Below are positions 51,160 through 60,245 of a DNA stretch of 64,000 bases, one piece after another. A model generated the notes under the pieces. The model ran no database searches. It saw nothing but the letters and a program-made list of their open reading frames with translations, and was not told the origin of the DNA. The stretch spans positions 1 to 64,000 of the forward strand of contig QHWB01000060.1 of the NCBI GenBank assembly GCA_003222395.1, read 5' to 3'. The stretch's first letter is position 1; the number at the start of each line of letters is the position of its first letter. The position numbers were made by a program, and so were the translations under genes. This DNA comes from Acidobacteriota bacterium. Lineage in GTDB: Bacteria; Acidobacteriota; Vicinamibacteria; Vicinamibacterales; CAVVIG01.

Positions 51160-51724
51160 CGATCGATACGATGGTCAGCCCGCCTGCGGCCACGATGGAG
51201 AACGCGACGATGTCGTGGAAGAGATCCGAGTCGAGCCAGGCGAGGATGCGCCGCCCGTAGACGACGGCGAGCGCCGCTTCGAAGCCGAAGCGAACGAGCC
51301 GGCAGACGACGAGCGTGATGAAAAATATCGACGTCTTCACTTCGAGAGCGCCGGCCGCGAGCACGAATGGCGTGAACGGAAATGGCGGCGGGATGAGGTC
51401 GAGAATCGCGAGCGCAACGGCGCCGCTGTCGCGGATTTTCTTCCGCACTTTTTTCAGGCGTCTCGGCGCGACGTAGCGGTCGAGCCCTTTCTCGCCGATC
51501 ACGCGGCCCATCCAGAACGTCAGCCACGCGCCCGCAATGGAGCCGGCAGTGGCAAGTAATGGCACTACCCACGCGAGGCGGTGCAGCTGCGCGCTGAGGA
51601 TGATGACCGCGGCATCGATGCCGAAGGGGAGCGAGAAGAACAGCGTCGAATCGAGCGCCGCGAGCACAACGACTCCGGCCGGCGAGGCGAACAGCGCGAT
51701 AATCCATTTCGAGAAGGCGCGCAT
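51098..51724 (-). CDS. VTT/DedA-like (YqaA-type) inner-membrane protein
   Basis: A 208-residue protein with about five hydrophobic segments: ALDSTLFFSLPFGIDAAVIILSAQ, LLATAGSIAGAWLTFWMGRVIGEKG, and AILDLIPPPFPFTPFVLAAGALEV with the re-entrant Pro-rich motif of the VTT (SNARE-associated) domain, probably a lipid scramblase or transporter. It is the last gene of the efflux/signalling operon, and its 3' end overlaps the csaA remnant on the opposite strand. Confidence 0.82.
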   Translation of the reverse strand: MRAFSKWIIALFASPAGVVVLAALDSTLFFSLPFGIDAAVIILSAQLHRLAWVVPLLATAGSIAGAWLTFWMGRVIGEKGLDRYVAPRRLKKVRKKIRDSGAVALAILDLIPPPFPFTPFVLAAGALEVKTSIFFITLVVCRLVRFGFEAALAVVYGRRILAWLDSDLFHDIVAFSIVAAGGLTIVSIVKLIRSTGTSGRRSARRAPA

Positions 51725-51787
51725 GCGGACGGTGACGGGGAAGCAAGCCGCGGGCCATGGTCCGGCGAACGCGGCGAGAGGAATGAA

Positions 51788-53185
51788 TCAGATCGGCAGC
51801 CGCAGATACGCGCGGCAGCCGCGTCGATCGGAACGATTTTCGAGCGTCAGCGTTCCGCCGTGCGCTTCCGCGATCTGACGGCTCAGCACGAGTCCTATTC
51901 CCGATCCGCCCGGCTTCGTCGTGAAGAACGGCACGAACAGATTTCCTGCATTCGTCAGACCGGTGCCTTCGTCGTCGACCCACAGCTCGAAGGTATGGCC
52001 GTCTCTCTTCCAGCCGACCGTCACGCCTCCGCCCGTCTGCATTGCGGCATCGGCGCCGTTGCGTATGAGATTGATCAACAACTGCTCGAGCTGATCCGGG
52101 TCGGCGCGAATCGTCACGTCCGGACCAGCGTCGATCCGCACGGCGAGGCGCGTTTCCACGCCGGCGACGCGCCGGACGAGCGCCGAAGTGTGGATGGTGT
52201 CGACGCGGGGCGCCGGCAGCTTTGCGAGGCGCGCGTAGGCCGTCGTGAAGCGGCTGAGGGAATCCGATCGCGCGGCGATCACGGTCAGGCCGCGGCGCAT
52301 GTCCTCGTTCCAGTCATGGGGCATCGTGTCGCGCGCGAGCATCGACTCGAGGCTGCCGGCGATCGACTTGATCGGCGCCAGGGAGTTGTTGATCTCGTGG
52401 CCGATGACTCGAATCAGCCGCTGCCACGCCTGCCGCTCCTCGTCGCGCAGCGGCCGGCTCACGTCGGCGAGGACCAGGAGCTGATGCGGCCGTCCTTCCT
52501 GCCGGAACGTGGTGCGCCGCACTTCGTAGCGGCCGGCGCCGCCGGGAAACGTCGCGTCGGCGATGCGCGGCGAGGCGTCGTCGAGGCACGCGCTCAGTCC
52601 GAGCGACGCCGCGCTGCGGCCGAGCAATTCGTCCGCGGGCTTTGCCAGCAGCCGTTCGCCCGCGCGGTTGACGAGCCGCAGCGTCTGCAATCCGTCGAAC
52701 GTGAAGACGGCGACGTCGATCTCGACCATCACCGTGCGTAGCAGCGCGCTCGCTTCGAGCGCGCCGAGACGCTGGTCGTGCAGCGTCGACGCGAGCTCGT
52801 TGACTTCGAGCATCACCGCGCCGAGCGGATCGTCGTGCGGCGCGCCGCGTCCGCTCGCCTTGCGCGCGCGGATCGAGAAGTCGCTCTCGCGGAGCGCGGC
52901 GAGGAGGTTCGACAGCGTCTGCAGCGGGAGCACCACGCGATGTCGCACGCTGAACGAGCATCCCACCCAGACGCCGACGACGACGACGGTCAGCGTCCAT
53001 TCGACTTTGGGCGAGTAGCCGCCGGTCCAGAGCAGGATGAGCGCGACGAGCGAGGCGGGGAACCCCGCGATCAGCGCCAGCAGCAGAATGCGCTGATCGA
53101 AGCGAAGACGTGAAGGGGGGTGGCCGACGATCGCGTCGAGCGCGGCGGCGTGGACCTCCGCGCTCTCGGCGGGTGTGGCGCTCAC
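51788..53185 (-). CDS. Membrane sensor histidine kinase (NtrY-like)
   Basis: A 465-residue kinase. Two hydrophobic segments near residues 30-75 anchor it, then a HAMP-like and a PAS domain, the H-box IGHEINNSLAPIKSIAGSL (phosphorylated His), N-box NLIRNGADAAM, G1 VDDEGTGL, F-box FFTTK and G2 GSGIGLVLSRQIAEAHGG. It surely pairs with the NtrC-type regulator encoded just upstream in the operon. No extracytoplasmic ligand domain of size is present, so the signal may be membrane stress. Confidence 0.9.
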   Translation of the reverse strand: MSATPAESAEVHAAALDAIVGHPPSRLRFDQRILLLALIAGFPASLVALILLWTGGYSPKVEWTLTVVVVGVWVGCSFSVRHRVVLPLQTLSNLLAALRESDFSIRARKASGRGAPHDDPLGAVMLEVNELASTLHDQRLGALEASALLRTVMVEIDVAVFTFDGLQTLRLVNRAGERLLAKPADELLGRSAASLGLSACLDDASPRIADATFPGGAGRYEVRRTTFRQEGRPHQLLVLADVSRPLRDEERQAWQRLIRVIGHEINNSLAPIKSIAGSLESMLARDTMPHDWNEDMRRGLTVIAARSDSLSRFTTAYARLAKLPAPRVDTIHTSALVRRVAGVETRLAVRIDAGPDVTIRADPDQLEQLLINLIRNGADAAMQTGGGVTVGWKRDGHTFELWVDDEGTGLTNAGNLFVPFFTTKPGGSGIGLVLSRQIAEAHGGTLTLENRSDRRGCRAYLRLPI

Positions 53186-53204
53186 AGCGGGATCTTACGG
53201 GACG

Positions 53205-53352
53205 AATTGGGTAATTGGATAATTGGGTAATTGGATAATTGGGTAATCGAGTAATTGCAATTGGACGATTGCCAATTGCATCAATGCCGATTACGTTACC
53301 CGATTACCCGATTACCCGATTACCCGATTACCCAATTACCCGATTACCCGAT
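53205..53352. repeat. Complementary low-complexity arrays between regulator and kinase genes
   Basis: The left part (53205-53275) repeats GGGTAATTGGATAATT-like units; the right part (53290-53352) repeats ATTACCCG, with seven TTACC occurrences. GGGTAAT and ATTACCC are reverse complements, so the two arrays can fold into a long hairpin separating the two operon genes. It may serve as an mRNA processing or attenuation element, or be selfish repeat DNA. Confidence 0.6.
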
Positions 53353-53355
53353 TCG

Positions 53356-54765
53356 TTACAGCCCGTACCGCTGCAGCCGTCGGTAGAGCGCGCTGCGGCT
53401 CAGGCCGAGCGCCTTGGCCGCCTGGCTGACGTTGCCGTCGAAGCGCGCCATCGCCTTCTTGATCAGGAACCCTTCGACTTCCTCGAGGCTCATGTCTTCC
53501 ATGCGCGAGCCGGCGTCGCGGTCGATGCGCAGCCCGAGCTCGCCGAGCCGAATCATCGAGCCCTGCGCCATGAGCACGCCGCGCTCGACGGCATGATCGA
53601 GCTCGCGGATGTTGCCGGGCCATGGATGATCGAGCAGCGCCTGCATGGCCGCCGGCTCGAAGCCGGTGATGTTCTTGCGGTACCGGTTGGCGTGCTGGCG
53701 CACGAAATGCGTGGCGAGCGCCGGGATGTCTTCGCGCCGATCGCGAAGCGGCGGCAGCTGGATCTCGATCGTGTTGAGGCGGAACAGCAGATCCTGCCGG
53801 AATCGTCCGGCCGCGACTTCCTCGGACAGCTTCGAGTTCGTCGCGGACAGGATCCGCACGTTGACGTGGCGCGTCCGCGACGATCCCACGCGCTCGAAAT
53901 CGCCGGTCTCCAGCACGCGCAGCAGTTTGGGCTGCAGGTTCAGCGGCACGTTCGCGATTTCGTCGAGGAACAGCGTGCCGCCGTCGGCGAGCTCGAAGCG
54001 CCCGACGCGATCGGTCTTCGCATCGGTGAATGCGCCTTTCACATGGCCGAAGAGCTCGCTCTCGAAGACGCCCTCGGACAGACCGCCGGCGTTCACGGTC
54101 ACGAGACCCTTGCCCGCGCGGCCCGATACGGAGTGAATCGCCTGCGCCACGGTGCCTTTGCCGGTGCCGTTCTCGCCGGTGACGAGCACGTTGGCCTCCG
54201 ACGGCCCGACGCGCGAGATCAGCTCGAGCACCGGACGCATCGACGGCGCCTCGGCGATGAGAAGCGGACGGACGTCGGGCTTCAGCGATCGATTTTCGGC
54301 CTCGAGCCGCTGCTGGCGCCGGAGCGCGCGCGCGAGCTCGACCTGCGTGCGAACGATGGTGAGCAGCCGCGCGTTCTCCCATGGCTTCTGCACGAAGTCC
54401 CGCGCCCCGCGGCGCATCGCCTCGACGGCGAGCTCCACCGATCCCCACGCCGTCATGACCACGACGGGCAGCGTGATGTCGTGCGCGCGCAGCTGCGCGA
54501 GCAGATCGAGTCCCTCCTGGCCCGACGTCGTGTCGCGCGTGTAGTTCAAATCCATCAACACCGCGTCGTATTCCTGAGAGTCGAACGCCTCCAGGACGGC
54601 GGCCGGCGATCCGGCGGAATCGATCCTGTACCCTTCGCCCTTCAGGAGGAGGCGCAGCGCCTCGAGGACATCCGGTTGATCGTCGGCGATCAACACGCGC
54701 GGAGTGATCACCTCGCTCTGCCAGGATGGCACCATCACGTCGTCTGCTGTGTTCGCGCTAATCAT
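53356..54765 (-). CDS. Sigma-54-dependent response regulator (NtrC family)
   Basis: A 469-residue activator: receiver (IADDQPD, Asp in [11 protein letters not shown] in FVQKPWENA), AAA+ domain (Walker [10 protein letters not shown], sigma-54 contact loop GAFTDA in place of GAFTGA, Walker [13 protein letters not shown]-finger region), and C-terminal Fis helix-turn-helix ([26 protein letters not shown]). It should activate a sigma-54 promoter, the obvious candidate being the one at 60042-60056 in front of this operon. The start overlaps the upstream ATPase stop by eight bases. Confidence 0.92.
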   Translation of the reverse strand: MISANTADDVMVPSWQSEVITPRVLIADDQPDVLEALRLLLKGEGYRIDSAGSPAAVLEAFDSQEYDAVLMDLNYTRDTTSGQEGLDLLAQLRAHDITLPVVVMTAWGSVELAVEAMRRGARDFVQKPWENARLLTIVRTQVELARALRRQQRLEAENRSLKPDVRPLLIAEAPSMRPVLELISRVGPSEANVLVTGENGTGKGTVAQAIHSVSGRAGKGLVTVNAGGLSEGVFESELFGHVKGAFTDAKTDRVGRFELADGGTLFLDEIANVPLNLQPKLLRVLETGDFERVGSSRTRHVNVRILSATNSKLSEEVAAGRFRQDLLFRLNTIEIQLPPLRDRREDIPALATHFVRQHANRYRKNITGFEPAAMQALLDHPWPGNIRELDHAVERGVLMAQGSMIRLGELGLRIDRDAGSRMEDMSLEEVEGFLIKKAMARFDGNVSQAAKALGLSRSALYRRLQRYGL

Positions 54766-55426
54766 CGACCACCCACCCGTCTCGGAGTTGAATGATGCGC
54801 GTCCCGTAGGACGCGTTCACTTCGGAATGCGTCACCTGGACGATCGTGGCGCCGCTCTCGTTCAGAGAGCGGAACAGCTCCATGATCTCCTTGCCCTGCG
54901 CCGAATGAAGATTGCCGGTCGGCTCGTCGGCGAGAACGACTTGCGGATTCGCGATGACCGCGCGCGCGACGCCCACGAGCTGCTGCTGCCCGCCGGAGAG
55001 CTGATTGGGATAGAGGTCTTTTTTTCCGACGATCTGGAATCGATCCAGGATGTCGGCCACCATGCTCTGGCGATCCTTGCGGCTGACATTTCGGTACGAG
55101 AGCGGAATCTCGAGGTTCTCGTACACCGTCAGGTTGTCGAGCAGGTGATAACTTTGAAACACGAAGCCGATGTGCTTCTTGTGAAGTTCCGAACGCTGCT
55201 TCGGATTCAGCCGATGCACCGGCTGGTCCATGAAGTAGTACTCACCCGACCACGCGCTGTCATGCATGCCGAGGATGTGGAGGAGCGTCGACTTGCCGGC
55301 GCCGGACGGCCCCATGATCGAGACGAATTCGCCTTCCTTGATGTCGGCGTTCACGCGGCGGAGCACGTAAGTGCGGCCGACGCCGTGCGGATATGACTTC
55401 TCGACGCTGCGAAGCGAAATGAGCAT
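54758..55426 (-). CDS. MacB/LolD-type ABC transporter ATPase
   Basis: A 222-residue ATPase: Walker A MGPSGAGKSTLL, signature QLSGGQQQLVGVARA, Walker B VVLADEPTGNLHSAQG, H-loop VTHSE. This subfamily (V-T-H end, YFMDQPVHRL loop) drives MacB-like and lipoprotein-type mechanotransmission exporters. It lies between the ADOP permease and the NtrC-type regulator, seven bases after the permease. Confidence 0.9.
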   Translation of the reverse strand: MLISLRSVEKSYPHGVGRTYVLRRVNADIKEGEFVSIMGPSGAGKSTLLHILGMHDSAWSGEYYFMDQPVHRLNPKQRSELHKKHIGFVFQSYHLLDNLTVYENLEIPLSYRNVSRKDRQSMVADILDRFQIVGKKDLYPNQLSGGQQQLVGVARAVIANPQVVLADEPTGNLHSAQGKEIMELFRSLNESGATIVQVTHSEVNASYGTRIIQLRDGWVVDD

Positions 55427-55432
55427 GGCTAA

Positions 55433-57847
55433 TTACTCGGTTCTCAGCGCGACCATCGGATCGACGCGCGCGGCACGGAGCGCCGGGAGGTATGCCGCGA
55501 GCAGCATCACCGTCAGTAAGACGCCGCTGACGCCGGCGAAGGTCGCCGGATCGTGCGGCGTCACGCCGAACAGCAGGCTCTCGATCACGCGCGTCGCAAT
55601 GAGCGCGCCGCCGATGCCAATCGCGAGCCCGACGATTCCCATCCGCAGCGCCTGTGTCAGGACGAGCGACCGGACGTCCGCCGTCTGCGCGCCGAGCGCC
55701 ATGCGAATGCCGATCTCGCGCCGCCGCTGCGCAACGGAATACGCCATCACGCTGAACAACCCGAAGCCGGCGAGCGCGAGCGCCATCGTTGCAAACGTGC
55801 TGACGAGCAGCGCCGTGAAACGCGGCGTGGCGATGGAACGGGCGATGTACTGATCGAGCGTCCTGATCTCGCTCGTGCCCAGCATCGGATCGACTCGCGC
55901 GAGCGCCGATCGAAGCGATCCGACGGCCGACTCAGGCGCGGCGGCGGTTCGTACGACAGCGGTCAGAAACGGCCACGGCGTCTGCACGAACGGCGCGTAG
56001 ATTTGCGGCGAAGCCGATTCCGCCAGCTCGCCCTGCTTGACGTCGCCGACCACGCCGACGATCTCGCGCGGTCCCGTCTTGTTGTATCCAATCGTCACGC
56101 GTTTGCCGATCGGGTCCTCTCCAGGCCAGTACTTTGCCGCAATCGTTTGGTTGACGATAAGGACGAGCGGCGAGCCTTCCTGGTCGCGATTGGAAAACAC
56201 GCGGCCTTTCACCAGCGGTATGCCGAGCGTGGCGAAGTAGTCCGGGCTCACCGCGAAGAATGCTGCTGAGGTGCGTGTCTTCGGATCCTGCGGCCATCCC
56301 TCAATCGAGAATCCGACGCCGATATCGCTGCCGGACATTGGCAACGTCGTCGACACGGCCGTTGCCGATGCGCCGGGAATCGTCCGCAGCTCGTCGCTCA
56401 GCCGGCGATAGAACCCGATCATCGAACGGCCGTCTTCGTAACGTGCGCCGGGCAGCAGCAGCTGCATCGCGACCGCACGTTCAGTCACGAACCCCGGGCT
56501 GACATGTTGGAGGCTGACGAGGCTGCGGACGAGCAGTCCCGCTGCCGTCAGGAGGACGAGTGACGTGGCCACCTCCGCGACGACGAGCATCTGTCGCGTG
56601 CGAGCGCCGCGTGTGCTGCTCCCTCCGCGCTCGACGTCTTTCAACGCATCGCCGGGGCAAGACCGCGACAGCTGAAACGCGGGTACCACGCCGCTGAGAA
56701 CGCCGGTCGCCATCGATGCGAGCGCCGTGAACGCGAGCGCCGCCGTGTCCATATGGACGCTGTGAAGGCGCGGAATCTGAAGCGGGCTTACGCGGACCAG
56801 GACGTCGATGCCCCAGAGCGCGAGCATCACGCCTCCGATTCCGCCGAGGGCGGCGAGGACCAGGCTCTCTGCGAGAAGTTGACGGACGAGCCGGCCGCGG
56901 CCGGCGCCGAGGGCGGCACGGAGGGCGATTTCGCGCCGCCGCACCGATCCACGTGCGAGGAGCAGGTTCGCGACGTTCGCGCACGCAATCAGCAGAACCG
57001 ACGCGACGGCCGACAGCAGCACGATAAGACCGAGCCGATAGTTCTTGACCAGCACGTCATGGAACGGCCGGACGATCACGCTGCGCGCCCCGCGCGATTC
57101 ACTTCTATCCGTTTTCGCGACGATTTGCTCCTCGATCGTCACGAGCTCCGCTTGCGCTGCCTGCGGTGCGACGCCCTGGTGCAGCAGTCCAAGCCCCTTG
57201 AGAAACGACGCGTTGCGCTGATCAGCCCATTGCGCCGCGAAGCGCGATGCATACACCGGCATCCACAACTGCGGCGGATCCTCGGCGTCGAATGGAAACT
57301 CGAACGAGGACGGCATCACGCCGACGACGGTGAACGGTTCGGCGTCGATGACAATCGATCGACCGACGATGCCCGCGTCACGCGAAAAGCGCGAGCTCCA
57401 CAACGCGTCGGAAACAATCACCGTCCGCGCGGCGCCGCGTTTGTCATCGTTTGAGGTGAACAGCCGACCACGGACCGGAGCCACACCGAGCATCTCGAAC
57501 AGGTCGGACGTGACGATGCCGGACGCGACCGAAATGGCCGGACCGGAGCCGGTGAGCGTCACCGCTGCGGTGCTGTAGACCGCCAATCGCTCGAACGCCT
57601 TCGCCTGCGCGTGCCAGTCGAGAAAATCGGGATACGAGGTGTCGTCCGGTTGGTTGCGCGTCGTGGTGTCGACGGCCACCAGACGATCCGCGTGCGGGAA
57701 CGGCAGCGGTCGCAGCAGAACGCCGTTGACGATGCTGAAGATCGCCGTGTTGGCGCCGATGCCAACGGCCAGCACGACCACGACGAGCGCGCTGAACCCG
57801 GGAGACTTGAGGAGGGTGCGAAGGGCTTGTCGGAGATCGGTGATCAT
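55433..57847 (-). CDS. ADOP-type MacB-like ABC permease
   Basis: An 804-residue permease typical of Acidobacteria. The N-terminus ALRTLLKSPGFSALVVVVLAVGIGANTAIFSIVNGVLLRPLPFPHADRLVAV is the ADOP hallmark. It contains two MacB periplasmic-core domains (about 50-250 and 450-650) and two FtsX-like four-segment bundles (ending about residue 400 and 804), i.e. a duplicated MacB fused in one chain. With the ATPases next to it and the HlyD adaptor it would form an efflux system of unknown substrate. Confidence 0.92.
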   Translation of the reverse strand: MITDLRQALRTLLKSPGFSALVVVVLAVGIGANTAIFSIVNGVLLRPLPFPHADRLVAVDTTTRNQPDDTSYPDFLDWHAQAKAFERLAVYSTAAVTLTGSGPAISVASGIVTSDLFEMLGVAPVRGRLFTSNDDKRGAARTVIVSDALWSSRFSRDAGIVGRSIVIDAEPFTVVGVMPSSFEFPFDAEDPPQLWMPVYASRFAAQWADQRNASFLKGLGLLHQGVAPQAAQAELVTIEEQIVAKTDRSESRGARSVIVRPFHDVLVKNYRLGLIVLLSAVASVLLIACANVANLLLARGSVRRREIALRAALGAGRGRLVRQLLAESLVLAALGGIGGVMLALWGIDVLVRVSPLQIPRLHSVHMDTAALAFTALASMATGVLSGVVPAFQLSRSCPGDALKDVERGGSSTRGARTRQMLVVAEVATSLVLLTAAGLLVRSLVSLQHVSPGFVTERAVAMQLLLPGARYEDGRSMIGFYRRLSDELRTIPGASATAVSTTLPMSGSDIGVGFSIEGWPQDPKTRTSAAFFAVSPDYFATLGIPLVKGRVFSNRDQEGSPLVLIVNQTIAAKYWPGEDPIGKRVTIGYNKTGPREIVGVVGDVKQGELAESASPQIYAPFVQTPWPFLTAVVRTAAAPESAVGSLRSALARVDPMLGTSEIRTLDQYIARSIATPRFTALLVSTFATMALALAGFGLFSVMAYSVAQRRREIGIRMALGAQTADVRSLVLTQALRMGIVGLAIGIGGALIATRVIESLLFGVTPHDPATFAGVSGVLLTVMLLAAYLPALRAARVDPMVALRTE

Positions 57848-57849
57848 CA

Positions 57850-57939
57850 GGGATTCGGGATGAGGGATTAGGGATTCGAAATGAGAGATTGGAGGTGTCG
57901 AATCCTGCCGAATCCCAAATCCCGAATCCCGAATCCCGG
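57850..57939. repeat. GGGATTC-type complementary arrays between permease and ATPase genes
   Basis: Repeats of GGGATTCGGGATGAGGGATT on the left and CCGAATCCCAAATCCCGAAT on the right are mutually reverse-complementary, so the gap between the permease and the ATPase can form a hairpin. It is the same architecture as the array at 53205-53352 but with a different unit. Confidence 0.5.
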
Positions 57940-57942
57940 GAC

Positions 57943-58653
57943 TTACTCGGTCACAGCCATCTCCATCCGTTCCTCGACAACGCGGCCGTCGAACAGATGG
58001 ATGCTGCGCTCGGCGTGCCGCGCGTAGCGTGGGTCGTGCGTGACCATGCAGATCGTGGCGCCCGCCTTGTGAAGCTCCTTCAGCAAATCCATGACGGCTT
58101 CACCGCTGCGCGAGTCGAGGTTGCCGGTTGGCTCGTCCGCGAGCAGGATGAGCGGCTCGCCGGCGACAGCTCGAGCGACGGCGACGCGCTGCTGCTGACC
58201 GCCCGACAGCTGACTCGGAAGATGCTTCGCGCGATGCGCCATGCCGACGCGTTCGAGCGCCGCCTCGACGCGCTGCTTCCGCTCGGCGGCTTTCATGCCT
58301 CGATAGGTGAGCGGCAGCTCGACGTTCTCGAACACGGTGAGATCGCCAATCAGGTTGAAGCTCTGAAAGATGAAGCCGATCTCGCGGTTGCGGACGCGCG
58401 CGCGCTCCGACGCCGGCAATTCCGCGACGGGCCGGTTGTTCAGGAGATACTGGCCTTCGGTCGGCGAGTCGAGGAGGCCGAGGATCGACAGGAGCGTCGA
58501 CTTGCCGCAGCCCGATGGTCCGGCGATCGACACGTACTCGCCCTTGTTGATCTGGAGGTGAATGCCTGACAGCGCGTGGGTCTCGACTTCGTCGGTGAAG
58601 AACACTTTGGTCACACCATCCAGCTTGATGAGCGCCTGTCCGTTCTCTGCCAT
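57943..58653 (-). CDS. MacB/LolD-type ABC transporter ATPase
   Basis: A 236-residue ATPase: Walker A GPSGCGKSTLL, Q-loop FIFQSFNLIGDLTVFENVELPL, signature LSGGQQQRVAVARA, Walker B LILLADEPTGNLDSRSG, H-loop MVTHDPRYARHAERSIHLFDG. It lies between the HlyD adaptor and the ADOP permease and is the more canonical partner of that permease. Two ATPases in one operon suggests either a second permease elsewhere or a heteromer. Confidence 0.92.
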   Translation of the reverse strand: MAENGQALIKLDGVTKVFFTDEVETHALSGIHLQINKGEYVSIAGPSGCGKSTLLSILGLLDSPTEGQYLLNNRPVAELPASERARVRNREIGFIFQSFNLIGDLTVFENVELPLTYRGMKAAERKQRVEAALERVGMAHRAKHLPSQLSGGQQQRVAVARAVAGEPLILLADEPTGNLDSRSGEAVMDLLKELHKAGATICMVTHDPRYARHAERSIHLFDGRVVEERMEMAVTE

Positions 58654-58667
58654 GCCGTTTCTCCTCC

Positions 58668-58721
58668 GGCAGACCTGAAGGCCTGCGCTACTGACTGTGG
58701 CGCGGGACCTTCAGGCCCGCG
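58668..58721. repeat. REP-like inverted pair between adaptor and ATPase genes
   Basis: On the reverse strand 58691-58668 reads GTAGCGCAGGCCTTCAGGTC, and 58697-58721 reads GTGGCGCGGGACCTTCAGGC; head-to-head palindromes of the same type as those inside coding genes. It lies in the 74-bp gap of the operon and may affect mRNA stability. Confidence 0.7.
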
Positions 58722-58727
58722 ATCGCA

Positions 58728-59981
58728 TTACTTCAATCGGATCCGGTCGTATGCGTCGTACGCCGACATGTCGGACAGAATCACCTGATCGCCGACCTTG
58801 AGTCCGGACAGAACCTCCACAGTGTTGACGGAGCTCTTTCCGAGCTTCACCTGCACTCGTTCTGCATTGACGCCGTCAGATCCGATCTTGAACAGACCGA
58901 CGACGCTCTGCTCCTGACCGAACGCCGGGCGGCCCATATAAAGAACGTCGTTCAGTCGCTCGAGCTCGATGGTCCCGTCCACGCTCAGATCGGGGACGGC
59001 GCCTTTCGGAAGACCGCCGATGAGCGTGACGTCGACGGTTCGTGTGCCGTTGATCACCGAAGGATCGATGCGGGCCACGCGTCCGTCCACGACGCCGTTG
59101 CGGGTGTCGACTTCCGCCTTCTGGCCCAGCTGAATGTCTTTCGCCTGCGTTTCTGCAATCTTGATTTCCGCCTTGAGACGCGTCGGGTTCGCGACGCGCG
59201 CGAGGTTCGTGCCTGGCGCGACCTGCTGGCCTTCTTCGACCGGCACGAGCTGCAGCATGCCGTCGATGCCGGCACGCACTTTCAGTTCGTCGTGCTGCCG
59301 CTGCGCGAGCGCGACTACGGCCTTGGCCTGGTCGACCGCGGACTGCGCGACCGCGATTTGCGCGCGCGTCGATTCGGCCTTGCTCGCGAGCTGCTCCTTC
59401 GCGATCTGGTTGCGCACGCCAAGCTGCTCCGCGTCTACCTGCGACTGCTTCAGGACGAGCGCCGATACGAGCTGGTCTTTCGCCAACTCCTCGTTCATCT
59501 GCGCCTGCATCTTGGCCTTGTTGTAATCGGCTTCGATGCCCGCTCCAGCCGCCTTCTGCGCGAGCAGGTCGTTACTCAGCTGCACTTTGATGTTCGCCAG
59601 CGCCGCTTCCGTCGACTGCAGTTTGAGCTGGGCGTCCTGAAGCTGCTGATCGAGCTGTGGATTGCTCAACTCGAGAATCACGGCGTCGTGTTTGACCGGC
59701 GTGCCGGGCCGCAAGACGATTTTTTCAACCCGCGCCTGCGTAGTCGCTGGAATCCAGCGGATGTCTTCCGGTGTCAGCGTTCCGAGGCCGCGCACCTGGC
59801 GCACCATCGGCCCACGTTTGACGCTGTCGGGCCAGACAACCGCGCGTTCGACGGTCGGCGCGGCCGGTTTCAGCCGCGACAACCCGACCGTGACCAGCGC
59901 GATGACGAGAAGCGAAACGCCGCCGTAAACGATCTGGCGGATCCGCTTCTTCCTTGCATTGGACGGACGAGCTATATCCAT
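58728..59981 (-). CDS. HlyD/MacA-family periplasmic adaptor
   Basis: A 417-residue membrane-fusion protein: an N-terminal membrane helix (IVYGGVSLLVIALVTVGL), a lipoyl-like segment, a long coiled-coil hairpin (about residues 110-225, rich in Gln/Ala: LDQQLQDAQLKLQSTEAALANI, then AQIAVAQSAVDQAKAVVALAQ), a second lipoyl half and a beta-barrel domain. It bridges the inner-membrane ABC permease to an outer-membrane channel. It is the first gene of the sigma-54-type operon; ATG is 59979-59981. Confidence 0.9.
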   Translation of the reverse strand: MDIARPSNARKKRIRQIVYGGVSLLVIALVTVGLSRLKPAAPTVERAVVWPDSVKRGPMVRQVRGLGTLTPEDIRWIPATTQARVEKIVLRPGTPVKHDAVILELSNPQLDQQLQDAQLKLQSTEAALANIKVQLSNDLLAQKAAGAGIEADYNKAKMQAQMNEELAKDQLVSALVLKQSQVDAEQLGVRNQIAKEQLASKAESTRAQIAVAQSAVDQAKAVVALAQRQHDELKVRAGIDGMLQLVPVEEGQQVAPGTNLARVANPTRLKAEIKIAETQAKDIQLGQKAEVDTRNGVVDGRVARIDPSVINGTRTVDVTLIGGLPKGAVPDLSVDGTIELERLNDVLYMGRPAFGQEQSVVGLFKIGSDGVNAERVQVKLGKSSVNTVEVLSGLKVGDQVILSDMSAYDAYDRIRLK

Positions 59982-60041
59982 GGTTGTTAACAGTTTCTGT
60001 TAGACGGAGAAGATAGCGAAAACGATCGGATATGCGCAGCC

Positions 60042-60056
60042 GCAAATGCTGGGCCA
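60042..60056 (-). promoter_or_regulatory. Sigma-54 (-24/-12) promoter for the efflux/signalling operon
   Basis: On the minus strand, TGGCCCAGCATTTGC has the invariant GG and GC with exactly the 10-base spacing required (consensus TGGCACG-N4-TTGC). It would start transcription about 60030, some 50 bases upstream of the adaptor ATG. The same operon encodes an NtrC-type sigma-54 activator, supporting function and autoregulation. Confidence 0.65.
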
Positions 60057-60119
60057 GTTCTGTTGTCGTGATTAAGTGATTATAAGCGCGGAACTTAGAG
60101 GAGTGCCAAAATGCACACA

Positions 60120-60136
60120 GACACTGTGAAAGTGTC
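60120..60136. promoter_or_regulatory. Candidate enhancer (UAS) palindrome upstream of sigma-54 promoter
   Basis: GACACT-GTGAA-AGTGTC is a perfect 6-bp dyad, about 75 bp upstream of the -12/-24 element. NtrC-type activators bind such dyads with their Fis helix-turn-helix. Only one clear copy is seen; typical enhancers have two. Confidence 0.45.
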
Positions 60137-60177
60137 CGCTTGTGGGACGAACGAATCCCACGGATGGCGAGACTTTC

Positions 60178-60235
60178 GATCAGTTTTCAGCTGTCAGCCG
60201 TGAGCTTTCGGCTGAGAGTTGAAGCGTGGCTGAAT
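60178..60235. repeat. TCAGC/GCTGA-rich low-complexity stretch
   Basis: Alternating TTTCAGCTGTCAGCC- and GCTTTCGGCTGAGAGTT-like words between the adaptor promoter region and the HD-GYP stop can fold on themselves. It resembles the other complementary arrays of this operon. No gene is present in 59982-60245 otherwise. Confidence 0.4.
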
Positions 60236-60245
60236 CGCTGATTGG

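Noticed and set aside
53287-53352. Regular repeats considered as a CRISPR array
   Set aside because: Units are 8 bp with no spacers and no cas genes nearby; it is a simple-sequence array.
53356-54765. GAFTDA as an inactivating change in the sigma-54 activator
   Set aside because: Asp at this position is a tolerated variant in related activators and all other AAA+ motifs are intact, so loss of function was not claimed.
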